Shown piece after piece: positions 6,606 through 11,332 of a stretch of DNA of 15,354 nt (within the stretch, counting starts at the first letter, position 1; the number at the start of each line of letters is the position of its first letter). The position numbers were made by a program, and so were the translations under genes. The DNA comes from an uncultured Oscillospiraceae bacterium (GTDB taxonomy: Bacteria > Bacillota > Clostridia > Oscillospirales > Oscillospiraceae), in assembly GCA_910579595.1 (NCBI GenBank), contig CAJTVM010000037.1:10481-25834 (forward strand), read 5' to 3'. Below the pieces are notes generated by a model. The model ran no database searches and was not told where the DNA came from. It saw only the letters and a list, made by a program, of their open reading frames with translations.

Positions 6606-6965
6606 TTAGAATAGGAAGACCCGCAAAACCATAGCCGCCATCACACCCGCCGCCGACAGGGTGGCGGACAGCTCGCCCAGGGTCAAGCCTCTGCGGTGCT
6701 TCCTGCGGCGGCGGCGGACCAGCTCCCGGCCCTGGTACTGCGCCAGGCCGCTCTCTGGCTTGTCCAACCTCTCCAAATCGTCCAGCTCCACCAAATTTTC
6801 CGCCTTCCACGCGGCCAGATCGATGACCTTGTCCTCACCGGCCCACAGGGCGGCATCCCGGCGGCAGACGCCGGCCATCCGCCCGGTGTCGCCCACGGCC
6901 CGACCCAGTTCGTGATTCAGGGAGTGGCTCTGCCACTGCTTTTCTTCGATGTAGATGGTGTTCAT
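6606..6965 (-). CDS. Hypothetical small tail-anchored-like membrane protein
   Basis: A 119-residue protein of no recognised family. The N-terminal 80 residues are charged and look soluble. A strongly basic patch (about 84-92, RRRRRKHRR) leads straight into a single hydrophobic segment (about 94-119) that ends the protein. This suggests a cytoplasmic N-terminus with a C-terminal membrane anchor, the basic patch holding the inside orientation. The start ATG at 6965 has AAGGAGG upstream. It is transcribed alone, from a near-consensus promoter at 7070-7098 to a strong terminator at 6550-6588. The segment ALWAGEDKVIDLAAWKAENLVELDDLERL could be a helical interaction region. Function unknown. Confidence 0.8.
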   Translation of the reverse strand: MNTIYIEEKQWQSHSLNHELGRAVGDTGRMAGVCRRDAALWAGEDKVIDLAAWKAENLVELDDLERLDKPESGLAQYQGRELVRRRRRKHRRGLTLGELSATLSAAGVMAAMVLRVFLF

Positions 6966-7069
6966 TGCCTAAAGCCTCCTTTTTTTCTTCTGGCCTCAGC
7001 ATACCCGATTTGAAGTTTTATGAAGCGGGATGTTTTACCCTCGTTAGAATCAATGTTCTGTTTTTCTTG

Positions 7070-7098
7070 ATAATAATATATTCGTTCGACTTTGTCAA
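7070..7098 (-). promoter_or_regulatory. Strong promoter of the 119-aa protein gene
   Basis: Minus strand TTGACA (7098-7093), 17-base spacer, TATTAT (7075-7070). Both boxes are near consensus. The leader to the ATG at 6965 is about 98 bases. Confidence 0.85.
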
Positions 7099-7130
7099 GG
7101 GCTTTTTCATAGATTTGTTCGATTTCTTTC

Positions 7131-7164
7131 AAAAAATTTTGCCCCCGGTTTCCCGGAGGCAAAA
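7131..7164 (-). terminator. Intrinsic terminator of the M23 peptidase gene
   Basis: Twelve-bp stem (TTTTGCCTCCGG with CCGGGGGCAAAA, one G/T) around a GAAA loop, then a T-run on the minus strand (7136-7131). It starts 10 bases after the stop codon. Confidence 0.92.
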
Positions 7165-7174
7165 TTTACAATCC

Positions 7175-8935
7175 TTAGCTCAAATAATTGCGGGGGTTGA
7201 CGCTGGTGTTGTTCACCCGCACCTCAAAGTGGCAGTGGTTGCCGCTGGAATTGCCGGTGGAGCCTGCCCGCGCAATAATCTGGCCCTGGTACACCTTGTC
7301 GCCCACGCTCACCAGCAAGGAGGAATTGTGGCCGTAGTAGGTGACGATACCGTTGTCGTGGCGTATGGCCACCAGGTTGCCGTAGCTGCCGCTCCAGCCC
7401 GCCTTGATGACGGTGCCGCCGTCGGCGGCCTTAATCCCGGTGCCGTAGGGGACGGCGATATCCAGCCCCAGGTGGAAGTCATAGCTCCCCCACAGGTTGC
7501 GCCCGCCGAAGTTGGAGGTGATGGTACCCCGCACCGGCCAGATAAAGTAGCCGTTGGAGGCGGTGACAGGCCGGGGGGTGGTGCCGGTGTAAGTGTAGGT
7601 GGTGGTGGCATCCTTGATGGTCTCGGACTGGAGGATTTCCCGATCCAGCTCCACGTTGTTCACGTAGGTCACCTGGGCGTTGATCCGGGCCAGTCCGTCC
7701 TCGCCCTGCTGTTGGATTTTAGTCTCGCCCACGTACAAATCGGCCGTCTCGATATACTCCACCGGGCTGGGGATAACCTCCTCATAGGTCTCGCTGGTGA
7801 GCACCCGCACGGACAGGCGGGGCACCTCCTGCTGGATCACCAACTCCTGATCCACCCACAGTTGGTTTACAATCACGTCCGGGTTGAGGACGGACAGGTC
7901 GTTGGGATCCATATCCAGGGAATAGGCAATGGCGTTGAAGGTGTCGCCCTGCTTTACCGTATACACCGCCCGCTCCACCTTCAGGGAGCTGAGCTCCGCC
8001 CGGATGGACTCCACATCGAACTGGGTGTTGGAGGGCACCTCCACGGGATAAACCTCCACGTCCTCCACAAACTCATAGCGCACCGCGTTGGCGGGAATAA
8101 AGGGCTGGGCGATCTCATCCAGCATCCGGTACAGCTCGTTCTGGTCGGCGGCACAGCCAATCTCCACACCGTCCACCGAGATGCCATAGGCTGTCATATA
8201 GGCCCCTACCTCGCTGAACAGGGTGTCCTCCACCTCGGCGGCGTCGCTGAGGGCGTTGGCGGGGGCGTACACCGGGGCAAGGCTGACCTCGGCCTCATAG
8301 CTGTAGCCGTCGCCCAAAATGCTGGCGGCGCGGCTCTCCACGTTGTCCAGAATGGCGTTGGCCTCGTCCTCGCCGGACACCATACCGACCGCCTGGCCGT
8401 TGACCTCCAGCACGTATGCCCGGGCGTAGGTGCCCTTGAAGGCCATCACGCCGATGCCCACCGCCAACACGGTGGCATACAGCAGGGGGGACACCGGGTG
8501 CTTTGCCACAACGTTGCGGATCCTCGCGGCGCCCTTGCCCAGCTTTCCCCGCCCCCCGGCGGTGAGACTGCTGAACTTCTCCCAACCCGTTCCGGCGGCG
8601 GTGCGGGCGTTTTTCCCTGCCTCCCCCGCCCACTGGGCAAACCGGCCCCACGCCTCCTTGGCCTGGGCCTTGGCCTCGGACACGTCCAGCTTGGGCCGGG
8701 ACTCCCGCCCCGGCTGGGCGTCCGCCTTGGGCTCTGCGTCTGCCTTGCGCTTGGCTTCCCTCCTGGGCGCGGCGTCCTGCTTCACTTCGGCCTCCCGCTT
8801 CTGCACGGGCATAGTCTGATCAATATATTCCTTCCACGATTGGGGTGCGGTGGATTGCGTCTGATTCGCACCGTTCACAGCATTTTTTTCTTTGGCCGCC
8901 TCGTCCGGCCTGCGGCTGTCGCGGGTGTGTTTCAC
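7175..8935 (-). CDS. Membrane-anchored LysM-G5-M23 cell-wall endopeptidase
   Basis: A 586-residue protein. Residues 1-146 form a charged, Ala-rich cytoplasmic region without a fold I recognise. A single membrane segment lies at about 148-166. Outside follow a mixed region (170-320), a LysM peptidoglycan-binding domain (324-368, YTVKQGDTFNAIA...LNPD), a G5 domain (about 374-450) and a C-terminal M23/LytM endopeptidase (about 468-583). Zinc and catalytic residues are intact: H488 and D492 (HLGLD), H536 (YYGH), H567 and H569 (HCHFEV). It should cleave peptide cross-links in the wall. The start is GTG at 8935, with AGGAGG just upstream. It is a single-gene unit with promoter 8987-9015 and terminator 7131-7164. 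The long cytoplasmic tail is unusual for a wall hydrolase. Confidence 0.93.
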   Translation of the reverse strand: MKHTRDSRRPDEAAKEKNAVNGANQTQSTAPQSWKEYIDQTMPVQKREAEVKQDAAPRREAKRKADAEPKADAQPGRESRPKLDVSEAKAQAKEAWGRFAQWAGEAGKNARTAAGTGWEKFSSLTAGGRGKLGKGAARIRNVVAKHPVSPLLYATVLAVGIGVMAFKGTYARAYVLEVNGQAVGMVSGEDEANAILDNVESRAASILGDGYSYEAEVSLAPVYAPANALSDAAEVEDTLFSEVGAYMTAYGISVDGVEIGCAADQNELYRMLDEIAQPFIPANAVRYEFVEDVEVYPVEVPSNTQFDVESIRAELSSLKVERAVYTVKQGDTFNAIAYSLDMDPNDLSVLNPDVIVNQLWVDQELVIQQEVPRLSVRVLTSETYEEVIPSPVEYIETADLYVGETKIQQQGEDGLARINAQVTYVNNVELDREILQSETIKDATTTYTYTGTTPRPVTASNGYFIWPVRGTITSNFGGRNLWGSYDFHLGLDIAVPYGTGIKAADGGTVIKAGWSGSYGNLVAIRHDNGIVTYYGHNSSLLVSVGDKVYQGQIIARAGSTGNSSGNHCHFEVRVNNTSVNPRNYLS

Positions 8936-8954
8936 GGTTTTACCTCCTACGATG

Positions 8955-8981
8955 GTTGCAAAGGGTTACAAAACGGTTACA
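8955..8981 (-). promoter_or_regulatory. WalR-like direct repeats before the M23 peptidase gene
   Basis: Minus strand TGTAAC (8981-8976), five bases, TGTAAC (8970-8965), four bases, TGCAAC (8960-8955). The first two copies fit the published WalR (YycF) box TGTWAH-N5-TGTWAH exactly. They lie at and just after the predicted transcription start. Confidence 0.5.
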
Positions 8982-8986
8982 GCCAT

Positions 8987-9015
8987 ATCCTACACCTATT
9001 TTTGCCGTTCGTCAA
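8987..9015 (-). promoter_or_regulatory. Promoter of the M23 peptidase gene
   Basis: Minus strand TTGACG (9015-9010), 17-base spacer, TAGGAT (8992-8987). Transcription would start near 8980, about 45 bases before the GTG start. Confidence 0.65.
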
Positions 9016-9116
9016 CCCCCGATTTTCCCTGTTCCACCCAAGCCATCCGCATTTTGGGGCATATCTTGTTGGCTTGTGCCGGATTTTGGGGGCTTTTGGC
9101 CCATTCTATGGTGCCC

Positions 9117-9132
9117 TTGGCAAAATTGCCAA
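9117..9132. promoter_or_regulatory. Palindrome between divergent promoters, possible operator
   Basis: TTGGCAA (9117-9123) and TTGCCAA (9126-9132) are perfect inverted copies with a two-base centre. The site lies between the minus-strand M23 promoter and the plus-strand thiT promoter. It has operator-like dimensions, but no regulator can be named. The rest of 9016-9169 is GC/T-rich sequence without a gene. Confidence 0.4.
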
Positions 9133-9169
9133 AATTTAACCCCTCTTTTCGGCGTTTTGCGCCCCACCC

Positions 9170-9198
9170 TTGACAGCGCCGCTCCTTTCGTCTACAAT
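9170..9198 (+). promoter_or_regulatory. Promoter of the thiT operon
   Basis: TTGACA (9170-9175), 17-base spacer, TACAAT (9193-9198). Near-consensus; transcription would start near 9205, just before the riboswitch. Confidence 0.85.
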
Positions 9199-9221
9199 AA
9201 AAGCAGCCGCAGGGCAAACAG

Positions 9222-9325
9222 AATAGCACAGGGGCGCTGGAAGCATTTCCGGCTGTGATGTGGAGGATTATGCCCTCCCGGTCCCTCGAACCTGATCCGG
9301 GTAATGCCGGCGTAGGAAGTGTATT
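9222..9325 (+). ncRNA. TPP (thiamine pyrophosphate) riboswitch, THI element
   Basis: The conserved 3' half is clear: AACCTGATCCGGGTAATGCC followed by GGCGTAGGAAGTG (9290-9322), with AGGGGCG at the 5' side. AATAGCAC (9222-9229) can pair with GTGTATT (9319-9325 region) as P1, with one bulged G. The pyrimidine-binding loop reads CTGTGA where most members have CTGAGA. It lies before thiT, a classic target, so thiamine pyrophosphate should switch the operon off. Confidence 0.95.
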
Positions 9326-9363
9326 CGACGGGCGGGCGCAAGCCTGCCGGGCCGCGTCGTTTC
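9326..9363 (+). terminator. Probable riboswitch-controlled terminator hairpin
   Basis: CGACG (9326-9330) pairs with CGTCG (9355-9359). Inside, GGCGGGC pairs with GCCTGCC around a GCAA loop. The bases TTTCT follow (9360-9364), a short imperfect T-run. The hairpin directly follows P1 of the riboswitch, the usual place for the expression platform. A further imperfect hairpin (about 9371-9397) lies before the thiT ribosome-binding site and could also matter. Confidence 0.6.
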
Positions 9364-9423
9364 TCCCGCTACCGCATTGCACCGTTTGCATTGCGGTATA
9401 CTTATTTCAGGAGGAAACGACAC

Positions 9424-9984
9424 ATGAAAAACGTAAACCAAACCACCCGTATGCTCTGCGAGGGCGCGGTCAGCATCGCGCTGGCCTACGCGCTGACCTT
9501 TGTAGAACTGGATCTGTGGTTCCAGGGCGGCTCCATCAGCGCCGCAATGATCCCCATCATCCTTTTCGCCGTACGCTGGGGCGCGCCCTGGGGCATCGCC
9601 GCCGGCGCGGTATTCGGCACGCTGAAGTATTTCCTGGGGTTGGACAGCTTTGTGCTGAACTGGATCTCCATCATCTTTGACTACACTGGAGCCTACGCCA
9701 TGGTGGGGCTGGCGGGCCTGTTCAAGCGCCGCGCCAACCTCATCCCGCTGGCGGCCCTCGTTGCCGGCGCGGCCCGGTTCATCGTGCATTACATCAGCGG
9801 CGTCACCGTATACGCCGAGTATATGCCGGAGGAATTCATGGGCCTGACCATGACCTCCCCCTTCTTCTATTCCGCGCTGTATAACGGCGGCTATATGCTC
9901 CCCAGCACCATTCTGGCCGTGGCGGTGTGCGCGGCGCTGATGGCGCCCCTGCGCAAATTTCTCAATGGGGAAGATTTAAAATAA
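9424..9984 (+). CDS. thiT: ECF transporter S component for thiamine (ThiT)
   Basis: A 186-residue integral membrane protein with about six hydrophobic segments, the usual ThiT size. It binds thiamine at the outer face and works with the shared energising module EcfA-EcfA'-EcfT, not present here. Family features are the ALTFVELDLWFQGGSIS stretch near the N-terminus, PIILFAVRWGAPWG with the A-x-x-x-W-like helix that contacts EcfT, FDYTGAYAMVGLAG, and the ligand-site stretch ARFIVHYISGVTVYAEYMP. The ATG at 9424 has AGGAGG at the right distance; the in-frame ATG at 9319 is inside the riboswitch. Regulation by the preceding TPP riboswitch supports the thiamine assignment. The HAD gene follows after 12 bases. 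Confidence 0.95.
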   Translation: MKNVNQTTRMLCEGAVSIALAYALTFVELDLWFQGGSISAAMIPIILFAVRWGAPWGIAAGAVFGTLKYFLGLDSFVLNWISIIFDYTGAYAMVGLAGLFKRRANLIPLAALVAGAARFIVHYISGVTVYAEYMPEEFMGLTMTSPFFYSALYNGGYMLPSTILAVAVCAALMAPLRKFLNGEDLK

Positions 9985-9996
9985 GGGTTGATTTTT

Positions 9997-10821
9997 GTGG
10001 GTAAATTTGACGGTGTGCTTTTCTTCACCGACTACGACGATACTTTATATAACAGCGCCCACACCGTCTCCCCCGAGAACCATGCCGCCATCCGGCACTT
10101 CATCGGCAATGGCGGTCGGTTTTCCATCGCCACCGGGCGGGCCCACCGCACCTTCACCCCGCAAATTGAGCGGGAACGCCTCCCCCTCAACGCGCCGGTG
10201 GTGCTCAGCAACGGCGCGGCCATTTTCGACTACGCGGAAAACCGCTATCTGGCCCAGACCTTCCTGGACGCCGCCGCCCCCGCCCGCTTTGTGGAGCTGT
10301 GCCGCGCCTTCCCCCAGCTGGCGGTAGAAGCCTACCACGGCGACGATATCTACGTCTACAACCCCAACGACATCACCACCGCCCACCTGGCCAAGGTGCG
10401 CGGACGGCAGATTTCCTGCGGCGCCATCCCGGATATGCCCATGCCGTGGACGAAGGTGATCCTGGAGCAGGAGGAGCCTTATTTGAAGCAGGTACAGGCC
10501 CGCCTCCTTCACCGCTGGGGGGACAGCTATGAGGCGATTTTCTCCAACCCCCATCTGCTGGAGGTCACCGACAAGGGCAGCCACAAGGGCGCCATGGTGG
10601 CCCGGGTGGCCCGGCTGCTGGACATCGCCCCGGGGAATTTGTACTGCATGGGGGACAACCAGAACGACGTACCCATGCTGGCCCTGTCAGCCATCCCCTT
10701 TGCCCCGGCCAACTGTTCTCAGGAGGTGCGGGGGATGGGGGCTCGGGTACTGGCCCACTGCGACGGCCACGCGGTGGCCCAGGCCATCGAAATCCTGGAC
10801 AAACGATATGCGAGGAGGTGA
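9997..10821 (+). CDS. Cof-type HAD-superfamily phosphatase
   Basis: A 274-residue protein with the Cof-subfamily HAD motifs. Motif I is D12-Y-D14-D-T16, with D12 the expected nucleophile. TGR at 46-48 and motif II SNGA (71-74) follow. The motif III lysine is probably K197 (HKG), and motif IV is GDNQND (219-224). A cap domain lies at about 85-185, as in type IIB caps. The GTG at 9997 is chosen because AAGGG lies 9 bases before it; the TTG at 9988 abuts that site. The gene sits in the TPP-controlled operon directly behind thiT. A role in removing phosphates from thiamine intermediates is therefore plausible, but Cof enzymes are promiscuous and the substrate is an inference. Confidence 0.9.
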   Translation: MGKFDGVLFFTDYDDTLYNSAHTVSPENHAAIRHFIGNGGRFSIATGRAHRTFTPQIERERLPLNAPVVLSNGAAIFDYAENRYLAQTFLDAAAPARFVELCRAFPQLAVEAYHGDDIYVYNPNDITTAHLAKVRGRQISCGAIPDMPMPWTKVILEQEEPYLKQVQARLLHRWGDSYEAIFSNPHLLEVTDKGSHKGAMVARVARLLDIAPGNLYCMGDNQNDVPMLALSAIPFAPANCSQEVRGMGARVLAHCDGHAVAQAIEILDKRYARR

Positions 10822-10823
10822 AC

Positions 10824-10952
10824 GTGAATATGCAGGAGAATTACCGGCTGATTGAGGCCCTGCAAAGCGCGGGCTGGTCGGCTGAGGATAGCATTAACTT
10901 AATCAAGTATATCGAAAGCGGCGACGAGCAGTTCAAGCCCAAGCAGAAATAA
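10824..10952 (+). CDS. Small acidic/helical protein of 42 residues, unknown function
   Basis: A 42-residue open frame (MNMQENYRLIEALQSAGW at the start, ending QFKPKQK). The GTG at 10824 follows AGGAGG (10813-10818), which lies in the last codons of the HAD gene; ATG 10830 is a possible alternative at longer spacing. Two short helices are likely (about 5-17 and 20-32). The strong ribosome-binding site, tight coupling to the HAD stop (10819-10821) and the terminator 10 bases after its stop argue that it is a real last gene of the thiT operon. No family recognised; no membrane segment. Confidence 0.7.
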   Translation: MNMQENYRLIEALQSAGWSAEDSINLIKYIESGDEQFKPKQK

Positions 10953-10961
10953 TACAAACAG

Positions 10962-10996
10962 CAAGCCCCCGCCAGCGGCGGAGGGCTTGTCTTTTG
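10962..10996 (+). terminator. Intrinsic terminator of the thiT operon
   Basis: CAAGCCC and CCGCC pair with GGCGG and GGGCTTG (one bulged A) around an AGC loop, followed by TCTTTTG. It lies just after the 42-aa gene. Confidence 0.9.
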
Positions 10997-11015
10997 TCGA
11001 AGCCTGTGTTATATT
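10987..11015 (+). promoter_or_regulatory. Probable promoter of the 28-aa peptide mRNA
   Basis: TTGTCT (10987-10992), 17-base spacer, TATATT (11010-11015). Transcription would start near 11022, exactly where the left inverted repeat begins (11023). It overlaps the tail of the preceding terminator. Confidence 0.6.
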
Positions 11016-11055
11016 AGGGGTAGGCGCTGCACATCTTGAGTTAGAAAAGGCGGTT

Positions 11056-11083
11056 GGTCACATAACCCCGGAAGGGGGTGACC
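11056..11083 (+). promoter_or_regulatory. Hairpin sequestering the ribosome-binding site of the 28-aa peptide
   Basis: GGTCAC (11056-11061) pairs with GTGACC (11078-11083), and CCCC (11066-11069) with GGGG (11074-11077) around GGAA. The Shine-Dalgarno stretch GGGGGTGA lies in the 3' arm, so translation from ATG 11086 should be blocked when it is folded. Confidence 0.65.
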
Positions 11084-11085
11084 CT

Positions 11086-11172
11086 ATGATACTGATTACC
11101 GTGACGTTTCACGTCAATGAGTGGGCAATTACCATTCAGGTAAAATGCAGAAACCGCCACTCCCACAAGTGA
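11086..11172 (+). CDS. Putative type I toxin-like 28-residue peptide
   Basis: A 28-residue peptide starting at ATG 11086, 7 bases after a GGGGGTGA site. Residues 1-19 (MILITVTFHVNEWAITIQV) are mostly hydrophobic or aromatic; residues 20-28 (KCRNRHSHK) are strongly basic. A short hydrophobic stretch with a basic tail is typical of type I toxins that act on the membrane. I recall similar tiny open frames in related Firmicutes but cannot verify a family. The context supports the call: hairpin over the ribosome-binding site, 5'-3' complementary mRNA ends, and a strong opposing promoter for an antisense RNA. The stop codon lies inside the hairpin at 11150-11179. A longer in-frame start at 10987 lies in the thiT terminator and is rejected. 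Confidence 0.6.
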   Translation: MILITVTFHVNEWAITIQVKCRNRHSHK

Positions 11173-11240
11173 CGGTTTCTATGTTGAATAGAAAACCCAA
11201 ACTCTAAGGACTAACCGCCTTGATGTGCAGCGCCCTTCTA
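11140..11240 (-). ncRNA. Predicted antisense RNA (antitoxin-like), about 100 nt
   Basis: Transcription from the minus-strand promoter at 11246-11274 should start near 11239. It would run against the 3' part of the peptide mRNA and could end after the hairpin 11150-11179, whose minus-strand side is followed by TTTT. It would be fully complementary to the end of the toxin frame and to its 3' region. The ends are estimates; no transcript data were available. Confidence 0.5.
11150..11179. terminator. Hairpin at the end of the 28-aa frame, possible (bidirectional) terminator
   Basis: GAAACCG (11150-11156) pairs with CGGTTTC (11173-11179) and CACT with AGTG inside, with one mismatch between them and a six-base loop. 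On the minus strand TGCATTTTA follows, so termination of the antisense RNA is the better reading; on the plus strand only TATGTTG follows. Confidence 0.5.
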
Positions 11241-11245
11241 TGGTT

Positions 11246-11274
11246 ATGATACCCCGTCTGCGGGAATTTGTCAA
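11246..11274 (-). promoter_or_regulatory. Strong promoter opposing the 28-aa peptide gene
   Basis: Minus strand TTGACA (11274-11269), exactly 17 bases, TATCAT (11251-11246). It is the better of the two promoters of this locus, as is usual for an antitoxin RNA. It lies just past the SLH gene terminator, so it is an independent unit. Confidence 0.8.
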
Positions 11275-11279
11275 GGGGC

Positions 11280-11311
11280 AAAAAGAGCGCCGGACGTTCG
11301 TCCGGCGCTCT
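11280..11311 (-). terminator. Intrinsic terminator of the first SLH gene
   Basis: AGAGCGCCGGAC (11284-11295) pairs perfectly with its inverted copy at 11300-11311 around a four-base loop; a run of T follows on the minus strand (11284-11280). Confidence 0.93.
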
Positions 11312-11332
11312 CCACATAAAATTTTATGGTAG

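Larger units (their letters stand above)
11023..11234 (+). repeat. Two-block inverted repeat at the ends of the small peptide locus
   Basis: GGCGCTGCACATC (11023-11035) is perfectly inverted at 11222-11234. AAGGCGGTTGGTC (11047-11059) is inverted at 11209-11221 with one G/T. The right-hand blocks are contiguous; the left-hand ones are separated by 11 bases. A sense transcript spanning both could pair its 5' and 3' ends, as known for several type I toxin mRNAs. Confidence 0.8.

Noticed and set aside
6962..7162. 66-residue minus-strand frame with a hydrophilic helical look
   Set aside because: It overlaps the M23 terminator at its start and the strong TTGACA/TATTAT promoter in its middle, and has no ribosome-binding site.
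6965..9139. 724-residue open frame on the plus strand
   Set aside because: It is the antisense of the M23 peptidase gene; GC-rich codons leave the opposite frame open. It has low-complexity Gly/Val/His composition, no domain and no proper ribosome-binding site.
10987..11172. 61-residue version of the small peptide starting at 10987
   Set aside because: Its first part lies in the thiT operon terminator and upstream of the likely transcription start; the GGGGGTGA site points to ATG 11086.
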